Positions 40,320 to 42,285 of a stretch of 42,285 nt of DNA are shown in pieces. The first letter of the stretch is position 1, and each line of letters opens with the position of its first letter. The DNA comes from Adhaeribacter terrigena (GTDB lineage: Bacteria; Bacteroidota; Bacteroidia; Cytophagales; Hymenobacteraceae), in NCBI RefSeq assembly GCF_016623615.1, contig NZ_JAEHFX010000013.1:1-42285 (forward strand), in the 5' to 3' direction. Both the position numbers and the translations under genes were made by a program. The notes under the pieces were generated by a model. The model was given only the letters and a program-made list of their open reading frames with translations, was not told where the DNA came from and did no database searches.

Positions 40320-40720
40320 ATCGTATCTGATTAAAATCCATGGATTTCTTTCCCAAAGAATTTCCGGGACGTTTGGATTGCAGCAGCAGCAAACTATTTT
40401 TCAGCTTTATTGTTATTTTCAAACTTTTTCAGTTTATTACAACACTTTTCCAGGGTTGTAAAACTATTACAGACAGCAATTTATCCCGGTGCTGGAACAA
40501 ATATTGAGCGCTGGGAGATACAAAGGCTTTTACAGCCAACCAGAGCACTATTTTATTACTTTTCAATCGCTTACCTTTTTCAATGGATCAATAATACATT
40601 TCTGCAGCAAAAGTTTAGAGGCGGAGGGCGCAGATACCAGAATAGCATGTTATTTAAATTTGACAATCTCAATGTATTTAATAAATTTAAACAGCTAACA
40701 CCACTTTAAACCTACTGCAC
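40320..40720. other. AT-rich intergenic region without a recognisable gene
   Basis: About 400 bp upstream of the second modular protein. Open frames of up to 99 codons are present but have no recognisable composition or start signals. No hairpin terminator or clear promoter was recognised. Confidence 0.55.
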
Positions 40721-42285
40721 ATGAAAAAAATAATACCCTTTTCACTCTTTATGTGGATACTGGCGGGGCACGCCTGGGGGCAAGCCTGCACTACTCCTAT
40801 TTCCACTTTTCCTTATTTCGAAAATTTTGAAGCTAGCAACGGAAGCTGGACCAGCGGCGGCTCGAACTCTTCCTGGGCTTGGGGTACCCCTGCCAAACCT
40901 ACAATTATAGGCGCCGCTTCCGGCACCAAAGCTTGGGTAACCAACCTGGCCGGCACTTACAACAGCAGCGAAGCTTCTGCAGTTACGAGTCCTTGTTTTA
41001 ATTTTTCTACCCTTGTGCAGCCCATTTTTCAGGCCAAGATCTGGTGGAGCAGCGAAGGCGGCTGGGATGGCGCTGTACTGCAATCATCTATCGACAATGG
41101 CGCTACCTGGCAACGGGTAGGCAATTTCGGCGACCCGAACAACTGGTACAATACGAGCTCATTTTTTAACAGCCCCGGCCCTGGCGGTCAGCAGCAAGGC
41201 TGGGCAGGAATCACAACTACTTCCAGTGGTGGTTATGTATTGGCAAAACATGCGCTGGTGGGCTTAGGCGGCCAGCCGAACGTACGCCTGCGGGTAGCAT
41301 TTGCCGCCGATGGGATTATTGAATACGACGGTTTTGCGTTCGACGACGTTTCTATTATTGAAACGCCTACCCTGGACCTTGAACTAACAGCTTTTACCTC
41401 TCCAAATTCAGGTTGCGCCTTAACGGCTACTGAAAACGTTTGCGTGACCATTACCAACAAAGGCATTGCCGCGCAAACCAACTTCCCGGTAAGCTACCAG
41501 ATCGGCAGCGGCCCGGTAGTTACCGAAACCGTAACGGCTACCATTGCCCCGCTTGGCACGTACACGTACTGCTTCAACCAGAAAGCAAACCTGGCAACGC
41601 CGGCCCAATATACCATTACGGCTACCACCTTATTAGCCGGCGACGGCGACCCGAGCAACAATACCGCTAGCAGAACGGTTACTTCGGTGCCCGTTATTTC
41701 TACTTTCCCTTACAGCCAGAACTTTGAAAACGGGCAGGGCGGCTGGCGCGCAGCCGGCACCAACTCTTCCTGGGCTTTCGGCACACCGGCCAAACAAACC
41801 ATCATCGGCGCCTCTTCCGGCGTAAACGCCTGGGTTACCAGCCTGACCGGAACCTACAATACGAGTGAAAACTCCTGGGTATTGAGCCCTTGTTTTAACT
41901 TCTCAGGCCTGACCGGCGACCCTGATTTTGAGATGAAAGCCTGGTGGAACTCCGAGCAAGGCTGGGATGGCGCCGTGCTGCAATATTCTATAAACGGCGG
42001 CACCACCTGGCAAAACGTAGGCACGGCCAACGCCCCGAATAACTGGTTCAACAACGCCAACATCTGGGGAAACCCGGGCGGACAGTCGGTTGGCTGGAGC
42101 GGCATGGGCAGCGGCTGGGTGAAAGTGAAACATAAACTTACCGGTTTGGCCGGCCAATCGGCGGTAATGCTGCGCATAGCTTTTGGAGCGGACTCTTTTG
42201 GCAATTACGACGGTTTTGCTTTCGACGACGTGCGCATTGGCGACAACTCCAACAACTTATCGATCAATGCCTTTATGCCCCTTAC
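40721..42285 (+). CDS. Large modular secreted protein, partial (runs off the window)
   Basis: The frame is open from ATG 40721 to the edge, at least 521 residues, with no stop reached. Signal peptide residues 1-21 end in HAWGQA. Module A (about 28-225) begins FPYFENFEASNGSW and has WGTPAKPTIIGAASGT, LQSSIDNGATWQRVG and DGFAFDDVSI. A CARDB-like domain follows (about 230-325, GCALTATENVCVTITNKG). Module B (about 330-510) begins FPYSQNFENGQGGW and ends DGFAFDDVRIGDNSNN. The modules match the MAM/jellyroll module of the 37346 protein very closely, so the genes are tandem paralogues. A T9SS sorting tail is expected beyond the edge but not seen. Confidence 0.9.
   Translation, partial: MKKIIPFSLFMWILAGHAWGQACTTPISTFPYFENFEASNGSWTSGGSNSSWAWGTPAKPTIIGAASGTKAWVTNLAGTYNSSEASAVTSPCFNFSTLVQPIFQAKIWWSSEGGWDGAVLQSSIDNGATWQRVGNFGDPNNWYNTSSFFNSPGPGGQQQGWAGITTTSSGGYVLAKHALVGLGGQPNVRLRVAFAADGIIEYDGFAFDDVSIIETPTLDLELTAFTSPNSGCALTATENVCVTITNKGIAAQTNFPVSYQIGSGPVVTETVTATIAPLGTYTYCFNQKANLATPAQYTITATTLLAGDGDPSNNTASRTVTSVPVISTFPYSQNFENGQGGWRAAGTNSSWAFGTPAKQTIIGASSGVNAWVTSLTGTYNTSENSWVLSPCFNFSGLTGDPDFEMKAWWNSEQGWDGAVLQYSINGGTTWQNVGTANAPNNWFNNANIWGNPGGQSVGWSGMGSGWVKVKHKLTGLAGQSAVMLRIAFGADSFGNYDGFAFDDVRIGDNSNNLSINAFMPL

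Noticed and set aside
40410-40709. A 99-codon open frame before the second modular protein
   Set aside because: AT-rich, no recognisable domain or start context, and it ends just before the real start.

Overview
The window looks like a chromosomal segment of a Bacteroidota bacterium of the Cytophagales/Hymenobacteraceae kind (inference). The grounds are: a type IX secretion (T9SS) C-terminal sorting domain, an S46 dipeptidyl-peptidase, an IPExxxVDY-type protein beside pyruvate kinase, atpD-atpC as a separate pair without the other ATP synthase genes, promoters of the TTTG / TAnnTTTG type, and very few Shine-Dalgarno sequences. No tRNA, rRNA, phage, transposase or CRISPR array was seen.

Layout. 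1-3024: an outer-membrane pair (PorV/PorQ-like protein, then a helix-hairpin-helix beta-barrel protein) ending in an 11-copy heptamer tandem repeat. 3552-5837: S46 peptidase. 6018-7836: yidD, a secreted propeller-like protein and a histidine-phosphatase lipoprotein. 7950-11510: lgt, a cysteine-rich lipoprotein and glutamine-dependent nadE. 11660-12412: an AT-rich orphan gene. 12521-16878: rnc-fabF-acpP facing IPExxxVDY-pyk. 17260-17517: rpsT. 17714-21554: a mirror-symmetric MbnH-MbnP-MbnP-MbnH cassette (diheme peroxidases and their likely partners). 21593-24130: a YheT-type hydrolase, an unknown membrane protein and rsmG. 24497-26226: a GT2 glycosyltransferase overlapping an ECF sigma factor. 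26507-30709: tgt, an LptF/G permease, an EamA transporter and ispE. 31096-33520: a pglC-pglD-pglE-like amino-sugar cassette. 33630-34632: two paralogues of an unknown family, the second broken by a frameshift. 34739-36592: atpC-atpD. 37346 to the end: two large modular secreted proteins, the second cut by the window edge.

Most of the genes are ordinary. The notable signal runs between and through them: a roughly 30-bp two-part element, AAAACGSTAK then 13 bp then AAAASTV, with an A/T tract in the middle. I count 33 copies by hand, about one per 1.3 kb, in both orientations and concentrated at gene ends. Twenty-four copies have the exact decamer core. Its density and its core-plus-phased-A/T-tract design resemble the DNA uptake signal of Haemophilus influenzae. 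I know of no such element in Bacteroidota, and its function here is unknown. The intergenic regions also hold several other dispersed inverted repeats.
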